Shown piece by piece: positions 34,678 to 46,340 of a stretch of 64,000 nt of DNA. The stretch is from Pisolithus tinctorius (taxonomy: Eukaryota; Basidiomycota; Agaricomycetes; Boletales; Pisolithaceae), in the NCBI GenBank assembly GCA_024663395.1, contig JANFAH010000062.1, positions 248,001 to 312,000 on the forward strand, given 5' to 3'. Under the pieces are notes generated by a model. It saw nothing but the letters and a program-made list of their open reading frames with translations. It did not search any database and was not told the DNA's origin. Numbering within the stretch: the first letter of the stretch is position 1; the number at the start of each line of letters is the position of its first letter. Made by a program: the position numbers and the translations under genes.

Positions 34678-37372
34678 TCACGACCAGTCAGTGACGGGTT
34701 TAAACAGGTTTAAAACCAGTTTTTTTCGCTTCCTGATGCTTTTCATGTGGCCTGAACCTCCTTCGGAACAAGAGCGATTGAGTTTGTTCGCGTCCAAATC
34801 TGCACCGTGCCCTTCCCCCTCTGTTTTATACTCTGCCTCTTCCGCTATGGTCGCCGTCTCGGCATCGTTCGGACTTCTCCCCTCACTTCTCACGAGCTTG
34901 CGGTCATAGAGTATTCCCGCAGGAATAGCATCAGAATCAACGCAGCGCCTGAAATCGGCGTATTCATGATCCAGATTGCACTAATTGATCGGGAATAGGC
35001 ATGCAGAATGGCATTACGAACGGTGACATCCTGTTGCAATACGTTGGTAAGTATTACGAGATGATCAAGGTTCCTGGGAGTCTCCAGCCAGAACGAAACT
35101 CACCGGAATAAGATGCAGATACGAGACGTCATCATTCAACAATGCAGCGGTAGATCCAGAGACGTATGAACTTATTCCAGGTATACTCGCTATCTTCTTC
35201 GAAAGAAGACTCGAGATAATGGCTTCACCGACGGAGATACCGACCGCTCCGCCAACCGTAACTACCAGCAGAAATTAAGGGGGGACCACATTTTCGGCCA
35301 GTAACCGCTGACGTACCGAAGGAACATGAAAGCACTCGAAGCAGTGGCCATGTCCTTCATTGGCATTGCTGCTTGAAGGGCGATAATGGAACCTGGAATA
35401 AGCACCCAACACCAAGGGTCGCGACGAATGGGTACAATTCCTTTTCCGCACTAAGGATGTGCCTGGATGAGACCACGAAGTCAACTGTGAGAACGTATCC
35501 CATACTTGTTTGAGTTATAATCCAGCATAGTCATGAGACCCCATCGAGTGTCATCATAGCGTACGCCGACCATATTATGGGGCGGGACTTTCCGGTTCGA
35601 GAATTGATGACTCCCGCGACTATGGACATAATAGCTGTGCCCAGTGAGAAAGGAATCATCCTAGAGGATTCTTAGGTCAGCACGGGAAGGCACCATGGAG
35701 TAATATCCCACATGATTCCTGCACCAGTGGCACTAGCACCAAGGACTGCATTGTATCAGTTCATATTCACGAAAGCAAAAGTGACCCCGATCACGAACCT
35801 TGATAATAAGTGGAAGATAACTGAAAACGGGTCGATGGATGCTTGTGAGACATACTACATGCAGAACATTAGTACTCACTATGTAGCGTGTGAAGAACGT
35901 AATAGCATGAAGAAATGCGCTGACGAGCAACACTGCAGTTGTACGAGTCTTGAATCCGTAAGTTGAATGGACGTCGCATAGTAGTCACTGCATACCTTGA
36001 AAAGGCGTGCAGGCACGATTGCGGAGCGTGTGGTGAATACTTCATTGACGCCTCCCAGAACAAGTAGTGTACATCCAACAACAAGCAAAGCGATAGTCTT
36101 GGCATCAGACCCTGATGATATGCCCTTCTAGTTCCAGCTGTCTGCAGGAGATGAAACACGTACAACTTGTCTGACTGAACTGGAATCCGAGAAGTAGACA
36201 CACAACACCCCCGACAAAAGAGAAGAGCCCGACAAAGTCAAGTTCTGCAATCTGCTCACGGATAGGGCGACTTTGGTGTGGGTTGAGGTTCAGGAAGATG
36301 AATAGTATCACTGCAGAAACGCCACCTGTCGGCCTGTACAAGCGGAATTAGGACATAGACGTAATCTTGGGTCAGCTACTGAATACTCACAAATTGATGA
36401 AGAAACACCACCGCCACGAAACGTGTTCCGTGAGGGCCTGCAGAATTCAATCATAATGAGGTACGAAAAATCACTTGAGAACCAGGACTCACCACCGCCC
36501 AACAGTGGACCAATGGACGCTGCATGCCATCAGCAAAACCTGGTGTCAAGAGGAACGAATACCTGCCTAGCCACACCAAAGGTAGCACCGACAAAACCCC
36601 CGTATCGCCCTCGACTGTGAAGAATTAAAGCTAAGCAAAACCGAAAGAGAAAGAGAAAGTGGCTAAGAACTTACTCCTTCAGGGGAACGATATCTGCTAT
36701 TTGTGATAATCACAAGTTGAATAATCCCTCCACCCCCGATGCCCTGTACTGCACGGGCAACGATCAACCATATCATGCTCTGGGCTGCCCCACATAACGC
36801 CGATCCAAGCTAGTGACAAATTCAGACAACACTCAGGGCATAGAAAACGAACGGAAGAACACCCTACCAAAAAGGTACATATTGAAGTATAGAGTATCGG
36901 CTTACGACCTACATATTATGGTTGATGGGTGGATGACAAACACAAAAGCTAGCTGGAAAGGTACATACCAAACATATTGGATAATTTCCCATACAGAGGG
37001 CCAAAAGCGCCGGCCGACAGCATGTACGCACTGAGAAGCAACGGCACTGTCATCAACCAGTTTACGAAAGTAAGGGAAGAATGCACATACCTGCCGACCC
37101 AGCTGTACTGACTACCCCCACCAAGTTGTGCTACTATCGTTGGGAGTGCAGTGGCGACAATAGTCTACTCTCCGATGCCTATCAGGGACATGGATTCTGA
37201 AGACACACCGGGAACTTACCTGATCCAAAGCAGCTAGGAAAACAGAGCACATCAGGCCTACAAATACAATGCCCAATCGATTTTTGGGGAGAACGAGCTC
37301 TTCCTGGTCCTGCCATGATGCTCCCGGTGGAGCCTTGCGCCCGGAATTCTCTGTTTGCGTCGCTGAGGCCAT
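34678..37372 (-). CDS. MFS drug/toxin efflux transporter, 14-helix DHA type (TOXA-like)
   Basis: Proton-driven exporter of the plasma membrane. The ATG at 37,372 starts a hydrophilic N-terminus (MASATQTENSGRKAPPG). Exons then give LGIVFVGLMCSVFLAALDQ, TIVATALPTIVAQLGGGSQY, SAYMLSAGAFGPLYGKLSNM, ALCGAAQSMIWLIVARAVQG with the glycine-rich motif C region GIGGGGIIQLV, VSWRWCFFINL (near 36,410), a block AELDFVGLFSFVGGVVCLLL, LLVLGGVNEVFTTRSAIVPA, SKKIASIPGISSYVSGS, LLNDDVSYLHLIP and NTPISGAALILMLFLREYSM. The order is that of 14-helix fungal multidrug transporters. Many introns are needed, and I did not verify every splice in 35.1-36.0 kb. An extra base in the C-terminal tail, relative to the truncated copy at 30.1 kb, gives a longer basic end. 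Proximity to P450s suggests export of a metabolite, which is inference. Confidence 0.7.
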
Positions 37373-39438
37373 AAAACCCGAATGATGGAGTCAGAACTGG
37401 GACAGCTTATCAGTGGGAGTGTTATTTTATACGGCCATCATTACAAAGGCAGGTGAGAAATTGGGGTATATGCGTTCCGGGTGGAATGCCGACGACCAAC
37501 GTCGACTTGATCACCATGGGATGTTCCGCCTTTGCTATAAATATTCACGTTGCCTTGATAAGTGTCTCTTCCCCTAACTGCTCGCGGTCCAAAATCAAGC
37601 TGACTCATAACGAGGTGTCTCCGTGACAGGCTGGCTTGGCATATACCAAACACGACTCCTAAAGGGGTACTGCGCCAACGAGATGATCGTATCATGTCAC
37701 CCAAACGGTAGACAGTGCTACATGCCGATAGTTGTCAGTCTTGCAGGGATCCAAGTCAGAGACCTACACGACCCATTGGCAATCCAACGCTAGGTTGCCT
37801 GAACGTGGCGTCATTAAATGTCATGGGACGGTGCCTTGCTTACTGTCATTCATAATTTAGTCAGCAAAGCAACAAACCCATTACGTAGTGGTTTCTCGCA
37901 ACGCATGTGGCGTGCATGGAGGCAGAAGAAACGTTGAAACTTCAAGATCGACACCAGTGATTTTTACTGCACACATTCATATGAGCTTTTCCAAGGATGG
38001 TAGGTAAATCAGAGGAAATATCTCAGTAACACCTCATCATGTATGAGATCTTGCGAAGCTCACGGTAAGTGGCCAAAACTTTGAAGCTTGCACTGATTGG
38101 CAGCCTGGGGCAATCGGAACGCGTCGGAAGTTAGTCGGAAGCTATTCAAACGTCCCATTGTCAATGCTGGGAAAGTTACTGAGCTCTTATGTGATGTTAT
38201 GCATGCAAATACAAAACAAAAACAGGCAATAACTTTGCTTGCGTATCTCCCGCTACCTCCCGGAGTTCCGCTGTTGGCGCAAAGAGCGTGAGTCACGGAA
38301 TGGAAAGCCGGCCGCAACGAGTCGCGGGGATTATGAAACTCACTGTGAAGAGGCGATGGCTTGGATTTCTCCATCAGAGTGATCGGGAGGACTAAGAATA
38401 ATAAACTAGAGAATTCTGCAAGAAGTTGTGATCCGTATTCGTGTGATACTTACGGTGAGCCAACAGTCTAGATTCCATAAAACGGGATCTAGCTGCCATA
38501 AGGCCGTACATTGTGGTTTCCTAAACAAAGAAAACTCAGGCTGATGGGCCATGGCGCGTATTCTGTGGGGAAGAATACTTGGAGGTCGCAGAGCGCGGAA
38601 AGGATGGGCATACTAAGGCATCATAAATGAGAATTTGTGCAGGTATTCGATCGACACACTCTTCAAGGATTTTACCACCACACAACACTACCGAGGGTCG
38701 ATGTTAGTTACGCCATTCGAACCATGCACTCAGCTTACTGCCCCAACCTTGCTGTACACCCACTTGCGCTAACTCGCTGCTGCTCCCAGATCACCACCTT
38801 CTCGATATGATACAGGGCTGACGCCGGGCGAGCATGCGCGTAGAAACACCAAAAGTGGTGAAGTGTAATCCCGACCAACTTGGTCCCATGAATTATGATC
38901 CCTTGCTCCCGGAGTTTGGAAGTCAACAATGGAAAGGGAGTCCATCACTGCACGTTTCGCGTGCATAGCCTCTGCTCAGGCTGGGCACCGAGCGCTTATC
39001 TTCTTGATCGCAGTTAATTCTCCATAGTACAGCAACATTCCATTCATGGAACGAAATGATGCCTCAAAAGTTAGTGTGAAAGGTTGGCGTCGGCGAATAG
39101 CAGGCAAGTTGATGGTCACAAGCCACGAAGCTCGCCAAGTAAGCGCGCGTCTTGTGTTTGCACTTTGTAGCACCGGAGGGACTCGCGGAGCAACGGGTTG
39201 CATCCAAGGGACATCAGGGTTTCCTCACCAAAGTACGTCAAGTCGAGCATTGGTAGCAGGTCGATTGAGAGCGCTCAGCTGCGTACAGTTCTTCAGGTCC
39301 CCATCCAATACACCTTCGGTGCGCAATTCAAGATCTAATAATTCCGACGCCAACGAGGGAGGTAGTCGCGGAGGTGTAAATCATTTTCGAGTTCTGTTGG
39401 AAGGTATATCACTCAGATCCGCATGTAGCCTTTACTAG
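37373..39438. other. Divergent intergenic region between MFS (-) and the STAND gene (+)
   Basis: About 2 kb with only short frames. It should hold the MFS promoter and the 5' part of the STAND gene. An open frame at 39,046-39,438 (+) becomes serine- and asparagine-rich towards its end and may be a first exon, but I could not fix its start. Confidence 0.35.
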
Positions 39439-42400
39439 TTCACCCAGAGCACTATGACGGTGACGGTGCCTCGGGCAAACCCGACCTCACTGTCGAAGGA
39501 AGCTCGACTGGAGAGCCTGGGAAGGTGCTTTCACTCCTTGCTTCGAGTTATGGTACCTGTATATTGATATATACCTCCTCACAGATCACAAATGAGGACG
39601 TTACTGATCCAGCCGTTGCGTCTGCCCCGCGGGGTGACCCCGAGGGTCTCCGGGGAAACTTTTCACAAATACGGCTAGAGCCAGGTTTTGTACAGGTTTC
39701 TGTCAGTGCAGTCACGAACGCAGATGCTACGATGGCCCGGATAGATACCATTGCTTCATACCTCCAGCCGCTAAAGGTCTTCGACGCATTCCTCAGTACC
39801 ATATCAAATGTGCGTGTTGGCTCTTGGGGCAGTATACGCATGTCTATTTGTCTCATACATGAACAGATTCACCCATACGCCAAAATTGCTCTCGGTGTGC
39901 TGTCCTGGACATCGCAGGTGCTGTGCAGTGGATCGCAGATAGCGGAAGCCTTTCAGCTGAGATGATTTGGGACAGATAATCATCTCACAAGTGAACCTCG
40001 ATATAGCAATGTCCGCTCTGCTTTCGAAGATTAGCAGGATTTATAAACTCCTTATGGAGGAAGAGACGTCAGCCAAGTTCACGTCAATGAAGGATACGCT
40101 CTTAGAAATCGCTCAGTTAGTGAGGGAATGTGGCCAGTTTATCAGCAATTATTCCGAAACTAAGAGTTTTTGTGCGCTGACCAATCTTACCGAGTCAGGC
40201 TGCAGCTCACACTCTAAACAGGGGTTCGATTAGGCAAGAACGTTGTATCCGAAACGGATTCCATCGTTTCTGGCTACAATACAGCATTAGACGGGTTGAT
40301 GCAGCAATTTCGCGACTATGCGATACGCGATATTCATACAGGTATTCAGCAGATGCTGGAACACAGTAATCGAGTCCACGGCCAGCTCACGCGAGTAGGT
40401 AAGTTTCTAGCGGCCTTTTTGGAAATTTCGGTTTAGCACTTACCTTCACATAGAGGACGTCGTGCATCTTGAAGGTATTGCATACGCAGCCGGAGCTGGG
40501 CTGAATACGACAAAGAAGTGCTTGAATGGAACAAGGGTCGAAATTCTAGCTAAGATTGTGGACTGGATTGAGGCCCCGGAGCCTGGTATTTCTCGCGTCT
40601 TTTGGCTCTTTGGCCAAGCAGGCGTAGGAAAATCTGCGATCGCTCACACTATTGCTCTGCGTTATAAGGAACTAGGCAGGCTCGGCTCGTGTTTCTGCTT
40701 TGCACGAGACAGACAAGCAGAACGCCGTCACGACAAGTTATTCACGACCATTGCACGCGACATGGCCGACCGTGATATAAGGCTAAAACCTCTCTTAGCA
40801 GATGCAATCGCGACCGACAATTCACTGGGAAACACTCTTGATGTCACACAGCAATGGCAAAAACTTGTCTTGGAACCCGTATCGAGACTTCCGAGTGCGC
40901 TTGTCGGCAATGTGGTGATCGTCATCGATGCGCTAGATGAAAGCGGCTCGGAAGCGACTCGAGAGCACATTCTTGGTATCTTGACTTCCACACAGATGGC
41001 CGAGCTTCCATCGAACTTTCGCATTCTAATCACCTCCCGGCCGTTGCCCGACATCCACAATGCGCTGCACCATGCTAAACACGTTAAACTCTGGTCCATG
41101 GATACTGCCTCTACGACCGTCGCCGAACGTGATATTTGTTTGTTCATCACTGACAAGTTGCGGAACCTGAACGACACTTTCCCAGACAATGACCTCACAT
41201 TGCTGGCGAAGAAATCCGATGGTCTTTTCGAATGGGCTCGTCTTGCTTGCGAGTTCATCAAGTCTCATAAAGGGGGTGTTACTGCTAAGGAACGGTTCGA
41301 CGATCTCCTCTCGCACACCCCGGAAGAAAGCGGGACGCTTTTAGACGACATGTACAATGTAATTCTTAGGGATATTATCGACAAATCGACCAAGGCACGT
41401 CAGCGATTCCGTTCTGTCATGCGACAAATCTTGTGGACGCTAGAATCTCTTCCGGTGGCTTCCCTGAACGCCATGCGCTGTAGGTTCGCTCAAGTGACAG
41501 ACCACTACGATGTTCAAATAATACTCCGCCCTATGGCTTCTCTCCTGAGTGGTATCACAGATTCATCCATTCCTGTCCGCCCTCTGCATTCATCCTTCTA
41601 CGACTACCTGACCGACCTCGACCGAAGCCAAGATTTCTTCGTTGACTTGTCGCAGGGTCATCTGGACCTCTCATTAGCTTCGCTGCGCGTCATGCGCGAA
41701 AGTTTGCGTTTCAACATATGCCAATTGGACAGTTCGTACCTGCGCAACATAGAAATCAGTGGTTTAGATCAGCGCATCAGGTACTACGTCTCACCTCACT
41801 TATCCTACTCTTGCCGTCACTGGACCAGCCACGTACCAGCAAGTGCCTTTGACTCACGGCTTGCAGCCGAAATCGGGGAGCTGTTCAACGATGTGCGAGT
41901 TCTCTTTTGGATTGAAATACTCGGTCTCCTCAATGGACTCAGCGCCACACTGGTGCGCTCCTCAGGGTAGCGAAGTGGTTGGTGGTAAGTAGTTCGTGCT
42001 TTTTGCCTGATCGATTTTTACCAAGGTCCCCATTTCGCAGACAAATGAAGAGTGTCATACTTTCGCCGTGGTGATTGACGCTCTGAAATTTATCCGAATG
42101 TTCGGGGGTGTCATCTCAGAAAGCACTCCGCACCTGTATCTCTCTGCACTCCCGTTTTCACCTACGAGTTCGCTCTTGCCTACGAGATTCTCTTCCATGT
42201 TTCCAAGGATTGCTCGTGTTGCCTCCGGAGGTCCCGTTCACTGGCCAAAAGTCCAGGTTTCTATGAGAGGGCATACTTCCTTAGTGCTGTCGGTTGCATT
42301 TTTTCCGGATGGAACGCGGATCCTGTCGGGATCGTATGACAAGACTATTCGTATATGGGACGCAGAGACAGGTTTACAGCTCGGCAGAACTCTCGAAGGT

Positions 42401-44401
42401 CATCGCAGTCCGGTTAGCTCAGTTGCAGTCTCACTAGATGGGAAGCGGATTGCATCTGGCTCGTATGATAATACCGTTCGTGTGTGGGAAACTCAGAAGG
42501 GTCTGGAGGTGGCGGAACACTGCGGTCATACTGGCCCTATTTTGTCTGTGGCCTTCTCCCCCGATGGTGGACGGATCGTATCAGGTTCGGAGGATGGAAC
42601 GATTCGCGTGTGGGACCCGGAAGGTGGCCTTCAACTGTGCTGGTCATTGTGGGATAGGCCTTCCATCAATGCGGTTGCTTTCTCACCGGATGGTGAGTTG
42701 ATCGCATCGGGCTCCTCTGACGCGGCTCTTCGTGTTTGGGATGCGAAGACGAGCTCACAAGTGGGAAAAACATGCCAAGGACACATTGGCCCTATTCTTT
42801 CGGTAGCCTTTTCGCCGGATGGGAGACAAGCAGTATCTGCATCATCCGATTGTACTCTCCGCATGTGGAATCTCGAGACAAGCTCTCAGGTGGGCAGGTT
42901 ATCTGGACACAGTAACCAAGTCTCCTCAGTATCTTGGTCGTCTGATGGCCGGCGAATTGTTTCGGGTTCAAGTGACTACACGGTCCGCACTTGGGACGCT
43001 GAAACTGGGAAGCCGGTGGATCGTCCCATGACTGGACATACGGGGCTGGTTAATTCGGTGGCTTTCTCACCAGATGGCAAGCGGATTGTATCCGGCTCGT
43101 CCGATCATACACTTCATGTGTGGGACACGGAAATCTCGCACGTTGGGGACCACCCCGATGGGTTCACAGAACTCATATATTCGGTGTGCTTCTCATCTGA
43201 CGGTAGCCGAGTCTTGGCAGGAATCCAGGCTCACGGCAAGGATGTCATCCGTATCTGGGACGCAGGGACTGGCTTGCAAGCAGGTGACGATCTTAGGGGC
43301 CACAGATTTCGCATCACCGCGATCAAGTGCTCCCCCGATGGGGCGCGGATCGCCTCGGCTTCAATTGACTGCACTATACGCCTGTGGGATGCAAAGACTG
43401 GTCTACCGATAGGCAAGCCTCTTCGTGGTCACAAAAATGTTATATACTCGATCCAATTTTCCTCTGATGGACAACAAATCGTATCGTGCTCTGATGATTC
43501 CACCATCCGTATCTGGGATTCTGCAACTGGGTTACAAATCGGTGATCCCCTGGCTTCTGGTTCTGTTCTTCCCTTTGCCATTGCGACTTCTCCAAATGAC
43601 AAGTTGATCGCGTCAGGTTCGGATGACTATGCTATCCATCTGTGGGATTTCGAAACTAGGTCCGAAGTTTGCAAACCACTTGAAGGACATACACATTGGG
43701 TGTCCTCGGTGGCTTTTTCTCCAGACGGCAAGTACATTGCATCGGGTTCATACGACCACACCATTCGAATCTGGGATGTAGACACGACTGCTCAGCATGG
43801 CGATCCGCTCTATGGACATTCGAATACTGTCTACATAGTTGTATTCTCGCCCGATGGTACGTTACTTGCGTCTGCCTCGGGCGATACAACCATCCGGCTG
43901 TGGGATACGACGACTTGGTTGCCTGTTGGTTTCCCTTTCAAGGGACACCCGGGGCGAGTTATGTCGGTAACCTTCTCCAACGATGGAAGACGACTTCTGT
44001 CATCTTCTACAGATAACACTATCCGCGTTTGGGATGTTGAACCTTTCACTGCATCACAATCTGCGGACTGTGCAACGGTCCAAACCAGTCACAGTTTCCA
44101 TGCCCCTGCGACGTATCCGATATGTTTCTCATCATTGCCGGAACATGCACTCTGCAATTCTGATCGTTTCTTCGACGGCGCCACCATAGAACGAGACTGG
44201 CGGGAATTGGTCCAGCTGGAGAGAGATGGGTGGATTGTTGGACCCAAGGGACGTTTGCTGTTATGGGTACCAGTGACGTGCCGTGCATCTCTCCGTTCTC
44301 TTCGATCACTAGTTATCCCGAGAAGTGGTACGGAATTGGACCTAAGCGACATGGCTCACGGGGATATGTGGCGGCATTGTTTTCAGCATTCAAGTCGTTA
44401 A
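39439..44401 (+). CDS. NLR-like STAND protein: Goodbye-NACHT-WD40 (14 repeats)
   Basis: Fungal STAND receptor of the HET-E/NWD type; relatives act in incompatibility and are thought to oligomerise on ligand binding. Exons join as YDGDGASGKPDLTVEGSS, NEDVTDPAVAS, a Goodbye-like helical domain (HPYAKIALGVLSWTSQ, NYSETKSFWVRLGKNV), then NACHT with Walker A GQAGVGKSAIAHT (near 40,615) and Walker B VVIVIDALDESG (near 40,915), a winged-helix-like region, SAPHLYLSALPF-type linker (STPHLYLSALPFSP) and 14 WD40 repeats from about 42,260 to 44,045, typically GHTxxVxSVAFSPDG and IRIWD. Repeats 4, 8 and 11 are degenerate. Fourteen repeats suit two seven-bladed propellers. About 115 residues follow. Between NACHT and WD40 the frame is a problem: the main open frame stops at 41,970, while VAKWLV just before the GTAAGT donor needs a one-base shift; a GTGCGC donor at about 41,954 would keep the frame instead. 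The first exon is not determined. Confidence 0.85.
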
Positions 44402-45798
44402 CTCCGGGACTTCGCTAGTATTGCAGGTGTACTATGCTGCTCACCCCTGTGTAACCTTCCGAAGGAAGCACATAACTACATGCAATGTAAAGTAGAGGAT
44501 ACGACACTGAATGTCAACGGTCCTGATGGAGTAGATCTAACGACAAGTAAAGCTTGGCGTACATACGTAAGACAAGCTTGCAGTCCATGCGCTGTTGGAG
44601 ACGCAACACATCTCAACAGAGGTCCAGCGAAATAATGAGCTACGCAGGATTGGAAATGGTCTCATTATTTGATCATCATCGACGGCGCCGAAGGTATGGA
44701 GATTGCCACCACCAAAGCTCCCTGCATTCACAAAGCACAAGTTACTAGCACTTATTTCACTCACCTACTAATTGATTCACTTCGATCGCACCGAGACCGT
44801 ACCATAATGCTCCGAACGGAAACGACTTAAACACGTTCATATATTCCATAAACGCGCACCTCGCAATTCTAAGCCTTTTCATTTCGGTGAGGTGAGGTAG
44901 GGATGTCACCCCATCAACCTTTAGATAGGAGGCACCCAGCTATTGAAATCACCTGCTGCGAACTTAACAGGAAGATAACTTACAAGGAAGATCAGAGGGC
45001 TGGATCGAAAAGGGAAAGAGGAGGAAGGTGGGACGACACTGGCCTACTTTGTCGACCAACAATGGCAATTGAAGGGCCTCCCCGTGCAGAGCCAAGACAG
45101 GAATCCTGGCTTGTACCTGTGTCCAGCACCTTGGCGGAATCTCACCCAGCTGACTCGACTCTCTTGGCCAAGTCTCATCCGGTAACTGGCAGTCTGCACC
45201 ACAGTGCAACACGAGTACAACGCATTGTAGGCGCGTGGGCACGTGTAGTTGCGGCATTGATATAGTAAGGAGGAAGAGGAGAGGCATCTCTTATCAGATA
45301 TCTGTTTCTCCGAGATGACTATCAAAGACCCCGCTACCGCAGTTCCTGACACAACCCTTCTCGGCGAAGTTGCGCCATACGTGAAGAAAGTTTGCGATCC
45401 TAGACTCTTTCCTTTCGTGAGTGTATCCATTCAATAAGGTGAAGCGGAAGCACATGCTGGAGATGATCGCAATCAGCGTGATGGGAGAGACGCAGTGAAC
45501 CGTGTAACTTCAAATGGAGCCTAGCTAGCGGATTATATTGGAAGTGACGATTGGTGAACGAGCGAAAGTGTCATTTCGGAAGCCTTGTCGGCCGTTCAGC
45601 CCCAGGGGACCCTGCTGGCGGGGTTGGCAGGTCCACATACGTCATATCTACACCGACGTCACAGGGTTATATGCCGTTGACCAGCGTATTATGTAGTGAT
45701 GTCATCTATTTTTGCATAGCGATGCGCTCGAAACTCGATGGGGTGCAAAGAATTGCAGTTGACCTACACCGACAAGACGCAATATAGACGCACGAGAT
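44402..45798. other. Intergenic stretch with one possible orphan exon
   Basis: Mostly without coding signal. At 45,315-45,417 an ATG-led frame (MTIKDPATAVPDTTLLGEV, about 34 codons) ends at a good donor GTGAGT and has biased, gene-like composition. No second exon could be joined to it with confidence. It may be the first exon of a decayed gene that includes the lectin-like piece at about 46.1 kb. Confidence 0.3.
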
Positions 45799-46340
45799 AT
45801 GAAAATGGAACTAGAAGAATCCGTACCAATTCAAATCATTCATGAGATGCATGAGGGGCTTCGCGGTGAAATTAGCAGCCAGGAGCGTCAATTGAAACAA
45901 CACATAGACATTCGGCTGTACAATGTGTACTCACAGAAGGGTTGAAGTTTAGTATCCGCTCCGATCACAACTATGTGCTCCCACTTGCGACCGATCGCAG
46001 CGAAGCTTGCATCACCCCACATCATCATAGATAACCTCAACCGCGCACGGGAGATTACTTGGCCAAGGTGAGCAATCATTTGCTGCGGCTGTATATTTCG
46101 CATACCGATGATAATGGAAAGAATTGCGACATCCTCGAGGTGATTACGGCGGGCGGATGGGCCCCCGGAACTTCATGGATTGCATCAGATGTGGGAGGGA
46201 AATCTATCGGTATAAGTGCCACCTGCGGCCGGTTACAGATCGGGATACTCATCCAAAGTAATGATAGTGACATATGCTGCGTGCAGCACAGGTGTAGGTC
46301 CAACCAAACAAATCAAATACGCCATTCGCTGTCGTGGATC
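45799..46340 (+). pseudogene. Possible remnant of a beta-propeller lectin-like gene
   Basis: Short coding-like pieces occur in sequence: an ATG-led charged helix (MKMELEESVPIQIIHEMHEG, ending KQH) at 45,799; a segment around 45,960-46,020 (DHNYVLPLATDRSE); and a 46,080-46,250 piece LLRLYISHTDDNGKNCDILE followed by GGWAPGTSWIAS and GKSIGISAT. The last resembles one blade of fungal fucose-lectin-type propellers (RxYxQ, E, GGWxxGT). Only one blade is visible where six would be expected, so if the reading is right this is a fragment. The identification is weak. Confidence 0.25.

Larger units (their letters stand above)
30481..35145. repeat. Tandem segmental duplication, unit B
   Basis: Second copy of the approximately 5 kb unit, in direct orientation. 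It starts with AGAGATATTCATGAGCCGC, corresponding to 25,511 in unit A, and ends near 35,145, where the full MFS gene continues beyond the duplicated part. About 405 bp corresponding to 25,797-26,203 are deleted, removing the first acetyltransferase exons. Confidence 0.85.
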
